From assembly GCA_951799425.1 (NCBI GenBank), contig OX637393.1:8936244-9000243 (forward strand): a stretch of 64,000 bases of DNA, written 5' to 3'. Source of the stretch: Ilex aquifolium. Its lineage: Eukaryota > Streptophyta > Magnoliopsida > Aquifoliales > Aquifoliaceae. Positions 42,690-54,899 of the stretch are shown piece by piece (the stretch's first letter is position 1; the number at the start of each line of letters is the position of its first letter). The position numbers and the translations under genes are program-made. Below the pieces are notes generated by a model. The model was not told the origin of the DNA and searched no databases. It worked only from the letters and a program-made list of their open reading frames with translations.

Positions 42690-43385
42690 GACTGAATGCC
42701 AAAGTCGAACGGAACCATCTTTAATTCAACAGTTATTAATGATGCACAAAACATGCTTATGCACAATCAACAGTCGAGTATACGATTCAGGATAATTAAT
42801 GAAGTAGACAAATATTGGATCAACACAAGCAACACACAGATATATAGTAGTTCGGTTAGAAAAACTTACTCCACTCCGAAAGTGGCAACGGTGGTCCGAG
42901 AACTTTTATTAATGAAGTAAGGTGAGAGAGAGAGAGAGCTCTGGGAGAGATATGGTAGCTATGAGAGAGATAGTTGTGTAGAGGTGTGTAGAGAGATGCA
43001 GAGATGTTCCTCTCAATGGAGAGAGTTTACAATTTATAGAGACTTGGTTGAGACGGTGACGTGAGGGTAAAGATACTAGATCTTTGAGGAGGATAGCTAT
43101 AGCTAATGATAGATACACTTAAAGATAGTCCTCATCTAAGAGAGTAGTTATCCCGATGATCGCTCCCCACTTGTTGGCTTCTTGGGTCTCTTGAATTTTG
43201 AATTGGGCTGAATCCATGAATTGGACTGAATCCATGAATTGGACTTGACCTGTCTTGTAACTAATTTGGGCTTATTTAATTAACTGGGCCCGACTCATCT
43301 AAATTTGGGCTCGTCAATAATAATTAAGTCGATTCCAAAATTAAGTACCCAAATTAGTAACAGATGTTAATAACATCTGTCTACA
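42690..43385 (-). mobile_element. Putative solo LTR
   Basis: Read on the minus strand it begins TGTAGACAGATGTTATTAAC at 43385, a typical Copia LTR start. It ends in a region (42830-42900) antisense to the CGGACCACCG...CCGAACTACT motif seen in plant LTR R regions. The end near 42690 is uncertain and no 5-bp duplication was found. No internal retrotransposon genes adjoin it. A GA-rich tract lies at 42922-42990. Confidence 0.45.
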
Positions 43386-43574
43386 AGTTCATATTCATTG
43401 ATATGACAATGCAATTTTGAAAAGTTATTTGTATCTGTTTAACATCTACAAGAAGTACTATGGTTACTTGTTTTTCTCACTTGAATGGTGAACATGCAGA
43501 AAAACTAAACTTGCTTCTACAGCTTTAGTAATTTGCCCACATCAAGATGATAAACAAAACTGGAGTATATCAAA

Positions 43575-43665
43575 GCTGTTGTAGCACAGTCGTTTAAGTA
43601 CTGACATAACGTCTTAAGAGAGATTTGGAAGTTCGAAACTTTGCTACAAACAATTGTAAAAAAAT
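43575..43665 (+). mobile_element. Short tRNA-derived SINE
   Basis: GTAGCACAGTCGTTTAAGTA (A-box-like), GGAAGTTCGAAAC (B box, 43626-43640) and an A-rich tail. The spacing is that of tRNA-derived SINEs. No target duplication resolved. Confidence 0.5.
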
Positions 43666-43835
43666 AATAACAGAACTCTCATTATCCATTTATTGTGGAA
43701 AATAACTACTAGTAAGTTCATGGAGGCGGGGATTTAAGGACATGTAGAATGGATCACTTATATAACTCGAGAGTAAAATCTCGAGCTAAATACATAAAAA
43801 TTATAGAACCAAAAGAAAATGTGAGGGAGAGAGGA

Positions 43836-46800
43836 TTAATCAAATAATTCCCAAGAAGCCATAGTCTGAGGAAGATCAAAGGTTTCCCACCTGGTTGTGA
43901 CAATAACAGGCTTTACTTTTGTGTTCGATATCTTGAGCACATCAAGGGTTTCGACACACTTCTGCACTCTCTTTCCCTGCATAAACAACCGTTAAGTTTA
44001 GCTTCAACAGGATCGAGTTAAAATGGTATTAGAAATCAAGTAGCAAGATAGGGGAGAGCTTCCAGCCTTCCAATTGTTACGATGAACATTTCTACGAGTA
44101 GATTTTTTGCCTTCAGTTAGTTGTAGATATGCTAAGGACTAATGTATTTTTAGTTTTGCCAACAGTCCACCCGTGCAATACGCAGAAACTATTGATTCTC
44201 AAGCCCTGCTGCTATTGTCCGCTACATTCATCAATATGCACATAATTATATGTAAAACACTTGAATTACCCTCCAAGGTGAATAACCCGAGGTCTTCCCA
44301 TCGGGTTATAAAATAATCTAGTTATAAAACAACATATAACAGGCAAACATAATGGTAACAACACCAACAACGACATCATTTTATGTATTTAAAATCAAAA
44401 TTACGTTATTTCAATCAACATCACCTATGTTGTAACAGCAGCTAGAGGATCCTAAGTCATGGTAAGAACATGGGAAGATACCTGCAGATTTTTCTGAGCA
44501 CATGAATCTCCTTCTGTGGAAATGCTATTTAGCTTGACAGCTTGTCTCATTAACATCTCAATCAATGTGGTGATCTGTACTTCTGCTACTTTATTACCCT
44601 CTCCAATAGACTTTTCAATGGCAGAAACCTATAGTTAAGTAAGATGAGGTTAATTAGTCTTAACGAGTTTGAATTATAATCGGGTTAACCAAATCAACCT
44701 GTTTTTGAAGATGAGCCTAACTTGCTTTTTATATTGATATGATCTAAATTTAATGAATAGTAATCAAAATTTAATCGAAAATTGTGAAATAAGTAGCAAT
44801 AGGCTGACTAAAAATAGAACAAAAATAAGATCAAATAATATGACGTTGACAAAACATAATTTTGGTCTCATTCTTTAAATTTTACTCATTATGTCAACGC
44901 CAAATTACTTGATTTTTTTTATTATTTTATTTTCAATCTAATATTGTCTTTTGAAATTGATAGGATCCCAATCCTTATTTTGAACCAATCACAAATAACT
45001 CTTGGGCCATCTCTAATTTTGACTCAAATTTTAGTTAGAAACTTGATTTGATATAAATCACTGCAATAGACAAACTTAAATTTAAAGAACAAACTCAAAT
45101 TTAAAATAGAGTGAAATCTGATTATTAGATTTTTAATGAAGGGTAAAATCTGGCTTTTAGAGATTTGAGTAAAATTTTGGGAGTCGACTACGATACCAAA
45201 CAAAAAAATTTGGTATTGTACCTCCACATCTTACAAGTTTTTAAGATTTTTTATGATAGAAAAAATTTACTCCTTACACTCTCAAAAGTTATAAATGACC
45301 GTAAAAATAAACTATAAAATTTGTAATGGCGTTTTTTCGTACCGTAGATTTTTCCAAAGTTTTGAGTCACCTTGATTTAAGTAAAAAATTGAATCTCCCT
45401 TCATTTAATATGAGATTGAATAAATAATTGAAAATTTTCCCTTTTTTTTTCAATTTTTAAATTTGATTCAAGATTTGAGTATGAATTAGATATGCTACTA
45501 AAAGTTTAACCATTGAAAAATTGATAATCTACGAGACAGGCTTCAATAAGCTTGTTCAACGGTCTCAAATAGACTCATCTAACGGTCACTATCATCCTTC
45601 TAAAAAATATTTAAATTGCACCGTGGCATCAGACACGAGTTATCCTTAGTAATTAACAAAAAAAAAAACATGATGAGCTTTGCTTACCTGCTCTGCTAGC
45701 TTATCAACCTCCATGGAGACGTCATTGATCAGGCGTAGTGCGGTTTGGATCTTTGCATCTTTACGCATCTGAATGAATTTCCTCTCTCTGCTTTGTGGGT
45801 CCTCGATTAGTATGACTTTTGATCTGTCTTTGACTCCACACATGTCCAAATATTCCCCATTTTGTCTCTCCTTCCCTCTGAATAATAGCCTCTGTTCACC
45901 CGGTTGTAACCCTGTCTCCTCCGTCACAAGCTTCTTCAAGTCACCTGCCAAAGTGCCAACCACCCTTTTACCCTCAAAAGTGTGGCACTATTTTAAGTTC
46001 AATCCCTACTAATGATCGGAATGTCAAAATATAATACGATCCGTTAATATGATACGAAATTTATAGAGTTTGAATTTTTTTTTAAGACATCCGTTTCTTA
46101 AACCGGTGGAACCTGCACAACGAGATTAATAAATAAATCGGATATGAATACGGCTGTCAACGGATCAGATCTTGATTTGTCAAGATTCGAATTTGATAAA
46201 AAAACTCAAGTTCTGAATTCGATTCGTATCTGTTAATAATCGAATATTCATTCCGATTACTCGATCCGATCTAAAAATTTGAATCCCAACAATAATCATG
46301 GACTCAGATTCAAATTAAAATCCACTCTATTGACAAGCCTAATTATGAGTAAAATTAATCAAAAAAAAAAAAAAAACACGACACAACTTATTTATATATC
46401 AATTATACACGATTTATACAAGACACGAATTAATAAACGAATTGAGTATGAGTGAAATATTTTTTAATATAGACCTATTAAAACTCAACACGAACTTGTC
46501 TCATCTGACATGATTGATAAGCCTAAGTGGGGGTATTATGGTCATATCAGATATGTTAATCCCCTTAGTTATTACCAATGCCAAAAAATGACTTTGTCAA
46601 GAAATTCATTTGTTTGCTTAGAAAAATATAAAAAAATACCACCGAGCGTTAGATCAGTTGGTGAAGGACTGTTATAGCTTAACCAATGTCTCGGGTTCGA
46701 GTCTTGGGAACGCAGCTGCGTTCGGTAGGGAGAGCTTTGCCGCCCTTGTGGTCCCACCCGGCTCGAATCCGGATTAGTCGGAGCCCAATATGACTTTCGA

Positions 46801-47988
46801 ATACCGGATGATCTGACCAAAAAAAAGAAAAATATAAAAATAGAACATTGTCCTTGGTTCGGTCAACCGAATCAAATTAGTAAAGGAATCCACCATACAA
46901 AGTTGAAAGTCTTGAGTTCTATCGTTAATTAAACATTTAGAGAGAAAAGTTTTCCCACAACCTCTCTCTCCTAATTTAATCATTATATAATTATAATATA
47001 ATATATATAATATAAAATATGACAGTTTTCAATAAGTTGATCCGATGGTCTCAAACAAACTCATCTAACAGCTACTAACATCTCTTTTAAAATTATTCAC
47101 ATTACATTTTACCTTCAAACACGGGTTATCCCTAGTTATATATATATATATGAAAAAACACCTTATGGATTAGAAGTTGTATTAAAGATTAACAATATAA
47201 CTAAATCAAAGGCATATAGATGAAAAGAGATTGACAACAAAGCCGAGTGGATTTATGGATGGGAAGGTGAGGTATTTGGGCAGTGGTAGTTAGAGATAAT
47301 GAACAATTCAAATTAGTTTATCGAAATTCTAAAATTTTGATGTGTTTTATAATGTTTTGAGGTGTTTTGTAATGTTTCAATGTATTTGCACAATTATTTC
47401 ACAATGTTTTTAGGTATTTTAAGATATTTCGATACATTTAGACCAATACAAAAAATAATTCTTAAATTTTTTATTTTTGTCGTTCTGTTTTTAAAACGAG
47501 TCTAAACGTTTTCAAAACACGTCACGATATTTTCGCTCCCTAAGTAACTGAAACAGTACACAGAAACGAAATTATGATCCTTCGATCTGTTAAATACCTA
47601 TTCTACTTTCAGCTACAAGTGAACAACAAGACAGTAGTTAAAAAGCTAGAGCTTTTTCAGTTTCTTGCAAGAAAACACAACATATTTTGTAATTATTTTC
47701 CTACATTTTCTCGGCAGCCAAACGGGAAAATATCAATTAGAAAGATCCAGCAAACTTACCAAATGTTGCCCGAGAATTCACCGAGATCTCGTACCGCACA
47801 GCACCATAAGCCACCCGAACCCGAACATTCGGAGCGAGAACATCCGAGTTATCACCTCTCTTCTGCACCAACATTCCACCGGGCCTCATCTCCCACTCTA
47901 CCCCTTCATCTTCTTTAGACGTCGACGGCGTCATTGTGGCACCACTGTCGCTCGTTCTTCCGTTCAAGTTCAGTTTTGTCTTGATCAT
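43836..47988 (-). CDS. BAG family molecular chaperone regulator (BAG1-4 type, ubiquitin-like plus BAG domain)
   Basis: Four exons on the minus strand: 47988-47760, 45944-45688, 44628-44482 and 43976-43836 (TAA). All GT-AG with consistent phases, giving 257 residues, near the usual size of Arabidopsis BAG1-4. The N-terminus has the EDEGVEWEMRPGGMLVQKR signature. A ubiquitin-like domain follows (about residues 55-128: VRVRVAYGAVRYEISVN, FGDLKKLVTEETGL, LLFRGKER, SKVILIED). The BAG domain spans the exon 2/3 border (RLINDVSMEVDKLAEQ, then VSAIEKSIGEGNKV and LIEMLMRQAVKLNSI). The last exon has QKCVETLDVLK and TTRWETFD. BAG proteins bind the Hsp70 ATPase domain and act as nucleotide exchange cofactors in stress and cell-death control. 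Intron 1 (1.8 kb) and intron 2 (1.06 kb) carry transposons. No coding damage seen. Confidence 0.93.
45003..45490. mobile_element. Fold-back MITE in BAG intron 2, split by another MITE
   Basis: Outer ends GGCCATCTCTAATTTTGACTCAAA and TTCAAGATTTGAGTATGAAT are roughly inverted and resemble the ERD4 intron MITE (240-414). A second element (45180-45355) sits in its middle. Confidence 0.45.
45180..45355. mobile_element. Mutator-like MITE, 176 bp, nested
   Basis: Ends GGGAGTCGACTACGATACC and the complement of GGAAAAATCTACGGTACG, flanked by AAAATTTTG (45171-45179) and AAAGTTTTG (45356-45364), a 9-bp duplication with one mismatch. Same family as 59263-59594. Confidence 0.7.
46635..46826 (+). mobile_element. 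Au-type tRNA-derived SINE in BAG intron 1
   Basis: Perfect 14-bp target duplication GAAAAATATAAAAA (46621-46634 and 46827-46840). Body: AGATCAGTTGGTGAAGG (A-box-like), GGTTCGAGTCTTG (B box) and the Au family 3' part (GGTCCCACCCGGCTCGAATC, GATTAGTCGGAGCCCAAT, CCGGATGATCT) followed by an A run. Inserted antisense to the BAG gene, and not a functional tRNA. Confidence 0.9.
47290..47580. mobile_element. hAT-MITE relative of the 25678 element
   Basis: Contains AATTCTAAAATTTTGATGTG, repeated TTTTGAGGTGTTTTGTAATG, and the end GAAACGAAATTATGATCCTT, matching the CAAGGATCAAAATTTCGTTT TIR in inverse. Lies in BAG intron 1, close to the exon 1 donor. Confidence 0.5.
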
Positions 47989-48567
47989 CTTTGCTGTAAT
48001 GAATTTTCCCGGAAAGTTCAATCGGCGAGAAAATAAGGAAAAGAAAATGTGGGTTTTCCTGCGATTGTTCTTTTTTTATTGCGGGGAGAGGAATATCTAC
48101 AAGGGACACCCAAGAACTAACAAACCATTTTCTGCCGACACAAATAAGCTGTACTTGTTGGTCGTAGCAAGTGCTTGTGGGAACTTACTTTTATACATGG
48201 GGTTGGGTTTGAGAATGTGTGTTTTTTTTAGTAATACTTTTAGCCTTTAAAATATGTTTATTTTATAAGTTTGGTCTTTAAAGTATTAATTTAATCCTTA
48301 AATATTTGATTCATGTTTAAATGGTCTCTACTCAGATAAATCGTTAAGTTTTTGCCGGAATAATTACGTTTTGGTCACTTGATACCGTTTGAAAAAATGA
48401 AACATGGTCACTTCTGTCAAAAAAATTTAACGAATTGTTTGATTAGGGATCAAAGTGACACAAATTAAAATTTTATGAATCAAATTGACAAAATTAATAC
48501 AATGAGAACCAAACTATAAAATAGACAAAACCAAAAGTTCTATTAACCATTTTTTTGTAAATATTTT

Positions 48568-48874
48568 GGGCCCTTTACACTTTGTACCTTGACAATATTT
48601 CAAAATTCAGATTTTATACCTTTAAAGATTAAATTTTTTACTTTGTATCATCAATGTATCAAAAGTATTATAATATGACTTTTTTGTTAGTTTCTGTTAT
48701 TTTTTTCTTCAAAAACCAACTCATTGACAAGGACGAAAAAACTAACGGAAAGTTAACAGAAAAGCCGCATTGCAATACTGTTAATGCATTGAAGGTATAA
48801 TGTGAGAAATTTAATCTTTAATGGTACAAAGTGAAAATCTTAAAATCTTTCAGAGTATAAAGTATAATTCACCC
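48568..48874. mobile_element. Fold-back, probable Mutator-like MITE, 307 bp
   Basis: Ends GGGCCCTTTACACTTTGTAC and the complement of GGGTGAATTATACTTTATAC continue as inverted arms of about 130 bp (AAAGATTAAATTT; CTTTTTTGTTAG against CTTTTCTGTTAA). Flanks AAATATTTT and ATTATTTTT agree at 7 of 9 positions. Confidence 0.65.
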
Positions 48875-49171
48875 ATTATTTTTTAAACTTAGTCTTTCGT
48901 TTTAAAATAAATTTTAAAATTTTAATTATCTCTATATAATCCTCAACTATTAATTTCGTGTTAATAAATTTCTTTCGACCATTTTATTTATTAGATTAGA
49001 TGGCGGCAAAACCTATGTATTTTATCATGTAATCGTCCACATGCCTTCTTTTGTTCTAATGAATGAAATGGATAAAATGATCTTATTGAATTGAAATCAA
49101 TAGTTGAGAGATTAGATTAAGAATACTTTTTAAATAAAAGACAAAGTTTAAGGATTAAATTTTTTTTTTTT

Positions 49172-49222
49172 TTTGGGTGTGGGTGTGGGAGTGGGAGTGG
49201 GAGTGGGAGTGGGTGTGGGGTG
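49172..49222. repeat. G-rich GTGGGA/GTGGGT minisatellite
   Basis: About eight hexamer units GGGTGT/GGGAGT in a row preceded by T15, with many GGG runs on the + strand, so quadruplex formation is plausible. Confidence 0.8.
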
Positions 49223-49603
49223 TGGGTAAGGAGTGGTTTATGTGTATGGAATGCCAGTCAATAGTTTTCATTTGAATTGGAATCTGATAAAAGTTAAGTG
49301 CCAATGTGTGTTGGGGGTTTCTGTCTACTTCTTGTTTATGTGGTGACAGCTTAGCAGACATTGCCGGACACTCCAAGAAACATCCAATGGAAGTATAGGT
49401 GTTTTGCTTTTGAGTAAGAGTTTCATTGGCCCAAATGGAATTATTTTACTTTGTGTAATCAAAATGTGGAATAAATATTCAATCCATCACCATCTAATAA
49501 CAAGCTCTTATATTTGTAGGTATACCAACCATACTTGAACTTTGAAATTTTAATTTGAGGATGTAATTATTATAATTACTAGATCAGCTCTGTTTAAAAT
49601 TAG

Positions 49604-49715
49604 ATTAAGGCGACGGAGTGACTCAGTGTTCAGGACCTACTCTCATCCGCTTACGGTTGTGAGTTCTAACTTCATCTCTTTTTCTCTCTACGGCAACCCA
49701 AGAAAAAAAAAAAAT
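49604..49715 (+). mobile_element. SINE-like relic
   Basis: AGTGACTCAGTGTTCAGGACC and ACGGTTGTGAGTTCTAAC resemble decayed A and B boxes; a run of 12 A follows near 49703. Weak. Confidence 0.35.
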
Positions 49716-52700
49716 TTGGAAGTCAGATAAAACAAACTTTTTGTTTTGACAGTTCTAATGAATTAAATTCTTAAATTAGATTCCTAAATTATGTATGTAT
49801 AACATTTCTTGTAGTTTATAGTTATACATCTCACCTACTTATTCAAAATTAATCATCCACTAATTGCTTAAAGAGAGGTTAATAGACAATGGAGATGTGT
49901 ACACTACACAGGTGAGATTTTGTTAGAACGTTCCTTTTATCACATACTAGTGTGCATTGCAAGTTAATGTTATTGTTTAAAAAAAAAAACTAGGTTAATA
50001 CTATGTATAACGAATATAGTTTATATATCTTTACTAAGTATGTAAATACTTTATTTGTAGAATCCATAAGGTGTTATATATTTATAAAACGCTATACAAT
50101 TCAAACCTAACTATGCAGGAGAAAAAAGAAAAGAAAAGAAAAGAAAAGAGTAGTTAAGTCTTATTTGATCTGTTACAAACTTTGTGACCGAGATTGATTG
50201 TTTTTAGCGAGGTTTGGAGATTTAAATAGTAGGTAATTAAAATTTGAATGATTAGGATTATAAATTATTTATGTTTTTAGCGAGGCTTGGACATCTAAAT
50301 TTTACTAAAAAAAATAAATTATAATCCACTTATATGAACTTATAGTATAATTTAAAAGACCAAATATGACTAGAGAATTGTTGTGAAGTTACTTATTTAT
50401 GTTGTTTAAAAATACTTATAAGATTGTTTTCGCTTTGAAAAGAAAAGAAATGAAAAGATTGGGATTTTGGAAAAAGAGGAAATGATACCTATGGAGGGAT
50501 AATATTATCTTTCCATATTAAAGATTAATGTGTATTAATGGAGTTTTTGAAGATTTTTTTTTTAACATTTTAATGAAAAAGATATAATACCATTTTTACA
50601 TATTTGTCTAGAGACAATATTGTCCATAAAATTATTTTCAAGATGTTGACATTTATGTGTACTATAGATTATTGATGTTTGGTATTATCGCCGCAAACAT
50701 AGTTAATCCAAAATAATAAAGTTCTTGAGGATATAATTGATAATAGATCGTGTCACGTCAGATTCATGTTGTATATATGTCGTTTCAACTCAAAAAAAAA
50801 ATTGGCCTATGTGGACACATCTATGATTATATATAGTCGAGTTCGTGTTGTTCACAACCATATTTATGTGAACTCTTTTTCTTGACTAGGTCTTGTCATC
50901 TAATTCCATTATAATTCAGGCTAATTTTTTTTGTGTCCCGAAAGACGTTTCGATTCTTAATTGCATCCTCAAATATTAAAAATCTCAATTTGCACACTAA
51001 ATGTTATGAATTTGTAATAATGTGGACCTTATTCAGACAGTCATTCAATTTTTCGTCATAGATTGAAACGCGTGAGTCGTAAATGCTTCGGGCATGAGCT
51101 TATATATAAATTCACATATTGTTAGCGCCTCATGTGAGTTACACATAATAGGATTAGCCTCTATTTAATTAATGAAACTTTATTTTTGATACACAAAACA
51201 ATGTCAAATTAATCGTTGACAAAGATCTGCAATGATGGGCATATCTCATTCTAATGCTTGAAACACTTGTATCTCATATACTTCAATTTATAACGAAAAA
51301 TTGAACAACAAGGTCGGGTCCACATTACTACCAATTCATAACATTTGAGGATATAAATTGTTATTTTTAATGTTTGAAGGTATAAATTAAGATTCAAAGT
51401 ATTTTTCGGAATACAAAATGAGATTAGCCCTTATAATTCAAACTCGTTAAGGGTAACTCTTCACTTACGAAATTTTGTGTGGGTTTCTGATTAAATTTGA
51501 TGAATAGTGTTGAGAATTAGCCAAAAATATCCAGCGGGAGTAAGAGGTTTTGTGACTGAGGTTTGTTATGGGTAAATTTGGGATTGGCTTTGCATAACTA
51601 CCCTTATTGGATGGAAAGTTCTTTAATTTGTGTGGAAAGTAAAATGGCCACACTTGGTAGGGAGATGGGACCCACTAATAAGCCGATGTATATCAAACTA
51701 GCAATAATCTCGTGTTTGATAAAAAAACAGAATGAATTTTTGAATCATTGAATCAAAATAAATAAAAATTAGATCAATTTTGATCGTTATTATATTTTAT
51801 AAGTTAAAAATTTAACTTCTTAGATATAATAATAGATAGATATAATAATAGATAGACGGGGTAAGTACAATTTGAGTCAAATGTCCTAGTCAAAGCCCTA
51901 AATGGGGATGAATGGAGTTGACTTGGAGTAATTTTTGGATACTTCCAATGTTTAAGGAGCATTAGTTGCTGCCATTGCAAGAAAAAATTGACAATCACAT
52001 ATCTCTAACTTTTCGGTTAATGTCTTTAATTTAATTGATAGGGACTTATTCCTAATAGTAGGTTTGGTGATGATTCACAACATGTTGGTTGAACTACGTT
52101 ACACTATACTAAGATAGCAATACTTCATGTTTTATAAAGTATAACTCGTACATGTCAATTGAATTCAACTTGAACTCATTTTGAAATATTTAATATGTCA
52201 ATGTTCGGGTTGGATTTGAAAAAAATATCAAAACCCAATTTAAATTTGTATAAATACTCGGGTTGGGTCATGGTGAATGTGAAGTGTCCCCTTTTGTTTA
52301 TCCCATAGGTATGCTTTTGTTTAAATTTTGTCTTATATTGATGTAATAACGCTCCCAAGCTAATGTAAGAATTAATGCTGGTTTTTTTTTTTATTGCTAA
52401 TCTGTTTTAAGTTAGGTGTTTTAATATTTTTAGGTAAGTCGTTACGTACATTCTAGCTACATAACCAACATACTATTAGTCTCTCTCTCTCTCCCTCCCT
52501 CTCTCTCTCTCAACAAAGGGGAAAAACTAAAGGTCTTTTATTTGAATGTTGGAACCCATTTAAGGAATGCATTAAGTTATTATATGTGATACTTGCTTCC
52601 TATGCTTGATGACAATCCATAGAAATCTTACCATGGATTTTACTTGACCTCTTAGGTGCAATTGGTAACGGTTTCAACAAGCCAACAGTCTTTTGTTGCT

Positions 52701-52850
52701 CAACTCATTAGAAAATTATGACAATGTCAATTGCCATGCCATTAGATCAAGGTAGTAATTATTATGGTTCAATTGGATACCAATTGCATGGGTGTGATCC
52801 TACAATAAATTGAGATAACCTTGACATAGTGGATGAAGAACGATCTCTGA
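49716..52850. other. Gene-free AT-rich stretch
   Basis: No exon chain, TIR pair or LTR that I can support in about 3 kb. A (CT)n tract lies at 52481-52512 and a GAAAA repeat at 50120-50148. Confidence 0.5.
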
Positions 52851-53930
52851 TTCCTAATACAGAAGAAGAGTCATAAGGGACCGGATAAGCACTTGGCTTC
52901 TCCCTTCCAAACCTTAAGTCAATCGGTGAAATAAGTGTGATGAAAGTGTATAGTGTTTAGTTCATGCTTTTTCACATACCTATTTAGTGGTTTGAGAAGG
53001 TATTTATACATTCAAATATGACGAGGTGACAGTCACTCAAATATAAACTTTATGCCTGTCAACCTATAATATGTGACCAGTGTAATGAGTGTTATTCCAT
53101 ACACCACATTAATGCTAAGTGATGAACGTACTCGACTTCTCCTAAGCATTCATTGCTTTGTCCCCTTCGTAGGTATCCAATAGTCTCGAACATCAAGGGC
53201 TTGTTTGGTATGTTTTTTGGGATGGATTTGGATTGGATTGTCCAAATCCGGGTTTGACCTAAAGATGGGATTCAAAAATGGGATTCAACATTTAATGTTG
53301 TTCATACCCATGTTTGGTATGCGCAGGGATATATGACTATTATGACAATATATTTGTATGTAAATGACTATTGTGTCATTTAACTAATTTAATCCAAACA
53401 TGAGTATAGATATATGAAGGGTATAAATGTCATTTGAATATAAAACCCCTAAACCCACATATGAAACCCACCTCTCCCATGGGTTTCATGAAACCCATGA
53501 ACATGGGTTTCATGACCGGGTCAAGACCGGGCCGGATTTCAAACCCGGGAATACATGCCTACTTACCAAACATAGGTTTAGTCCCAAACCCATGTTTCAA
53601 AACCCTCTCAAATTCACATACCAAACAGTCACTAAGTATTTTATCGTAAAATACCTATATACTATGTTCGAGCATTTAAGAACATTTAAGAATACGTCCA
53701 GAGTACTTTTTAACATAGTCAAGAGTCATACTCCACCTTTGACAGTTAAAAGTAGCTCTTCCTTCCTTTGATGGGATGATATTGATTAGCCTGTCACTTC
53801 TAGACTCTACACGAAGCCTGTGTCTCAATGCAAATTAAGAATCGTCATTATTTGGTGTCGGCTCAGTTTTTCCTCGGCCTCGGCTTGAGGAGGCCCAAAC
53901 TGATGTTTCTAGGCCTCGTGTCACCCAATT
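52850..53930 (-). mobile_element. Possible LTR remnant, interrupted by a MITE
   Basis: A minus-strand TATA box (GTATAAATACC, near 53001-53010) and the CTTCCAAACCTTAAGTCAATC word (52907) suggest an antisense gypsy-style LTR. The MITE at 53196-53634 lies inside it. Ends are not defined. Confidence 0.3.
53196..53634. mobile_element. Tourist-like MITE
   Basis: Ends GGCTTGTTTGGTATG and CATACCAAACAGTCACT are inverted (core TGTTTGGTATG). Possible AAG target duplication, imperfect. The interior has repeated CATGGGTTTCATGAAACCC palindromes (53478-53516). Confidence 0.65.
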
Positions 53931-54212
53931 TTGAAAAAATGGAGTGTTTAAGAAGTTTTTTTTTTCGCATTTTTTTGTTAGAATTTTTATTTACTTAAAT
54001 TGCAATACAAGATTTTATCTAATCACAATCTTTCATATGTCATATGTAACCACCCATTCACCCTATTAATTAACTACCAATACTGCTAGTAGTTTTATGA
54101 TTATGATACTAAAGAAATGCTTAGAAAGTTCAAAGTTTAAGAATTAAAGTTGCAACGAGAACTGAGAAAAAAGCAACTCAAGACATTTAAATGCAATAAT
54201 GAGGCATGAAAC

Positions 54213-54640
54213 TAGGGGTGCAATTTGGACGGGTTGGACGGGTTAGACAGTCAACCTTAGTCCAATTCTAGGTATATAATTTTCAACCCTAACTCTAACC
54301 CTACATCGGGTTGAGGAACTCAACCCGAGCACTGCCCGAGTTTAATTCGGGCGGGTTCGGGTTGAATTCGGGTTCACTGCAAGAGAGACAGAGAGAGGGG
54401 GGAATAATTAAAAATTCATAAAACAATACATATATTTCATTCATAACAGTGCACGATTATTGATCATCTGCTTTCACACCAAAAAACTAGTGATCTCAAA
54501 GCACAATCCCAGAAAACATAGAAATTAGACCCATAAAAACATTAAACTTAAAACATCACACTATCACCACTAATCACGCATAACAGAGTAGCAAGGAACA
54601 AAAAACAGAGGACGATGGAGTAAAAATGAAAAAAAGTGCT

Positions 54641-54697
<57 letters not shown>

Positions 54698-54878
54698 TTT
54701 TTTAATTTGTCGGGTTCGGGTTGTCTATGCCTCAACCCGAGCCCGGCCCAAATTGAATTCGGGTTGAAGTTTTTTGACCCAAGTTCAACCCAAGTATTAA
54801 AAACCCTAACCCAAGTCCTAATTTTTTCGGGTTGGGCTCGGGTTGAAATCGGGTTGCCCAACCCAAGTTGCACCCCTA
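54213..54878. mobile_element. Non-autonomous hAT element, 666 bp
   Basis: Perfect 8-bp target duplication CATGAAAC (54205-54212 and 54879-54886), perfect 11-bp TIRs TAGGGGTGCAA/TTGCACCCCTA, and GGGTTCGGGTTG subterminal repeats in inverse orientation at both sides. These are hallmark hAT features. No transposase. Contains an (AT)n tract. Confidence 0.95.
54649..54693. repeat. (AT)n microsatellite within the hAT element
   Basis: About 22 TA units uninterrupted. Confidence 0.95.
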
Positions 54879-54899
54879 CATGAAACTTCCTTATTCCTC

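Noticed and set aside
46635..46826. tRNA gene
   Set aside because: The A/B boxes belong to an Au SINE: A box diverged, no cloverleaf acceptor pairing, poly-A tail and target duplication.
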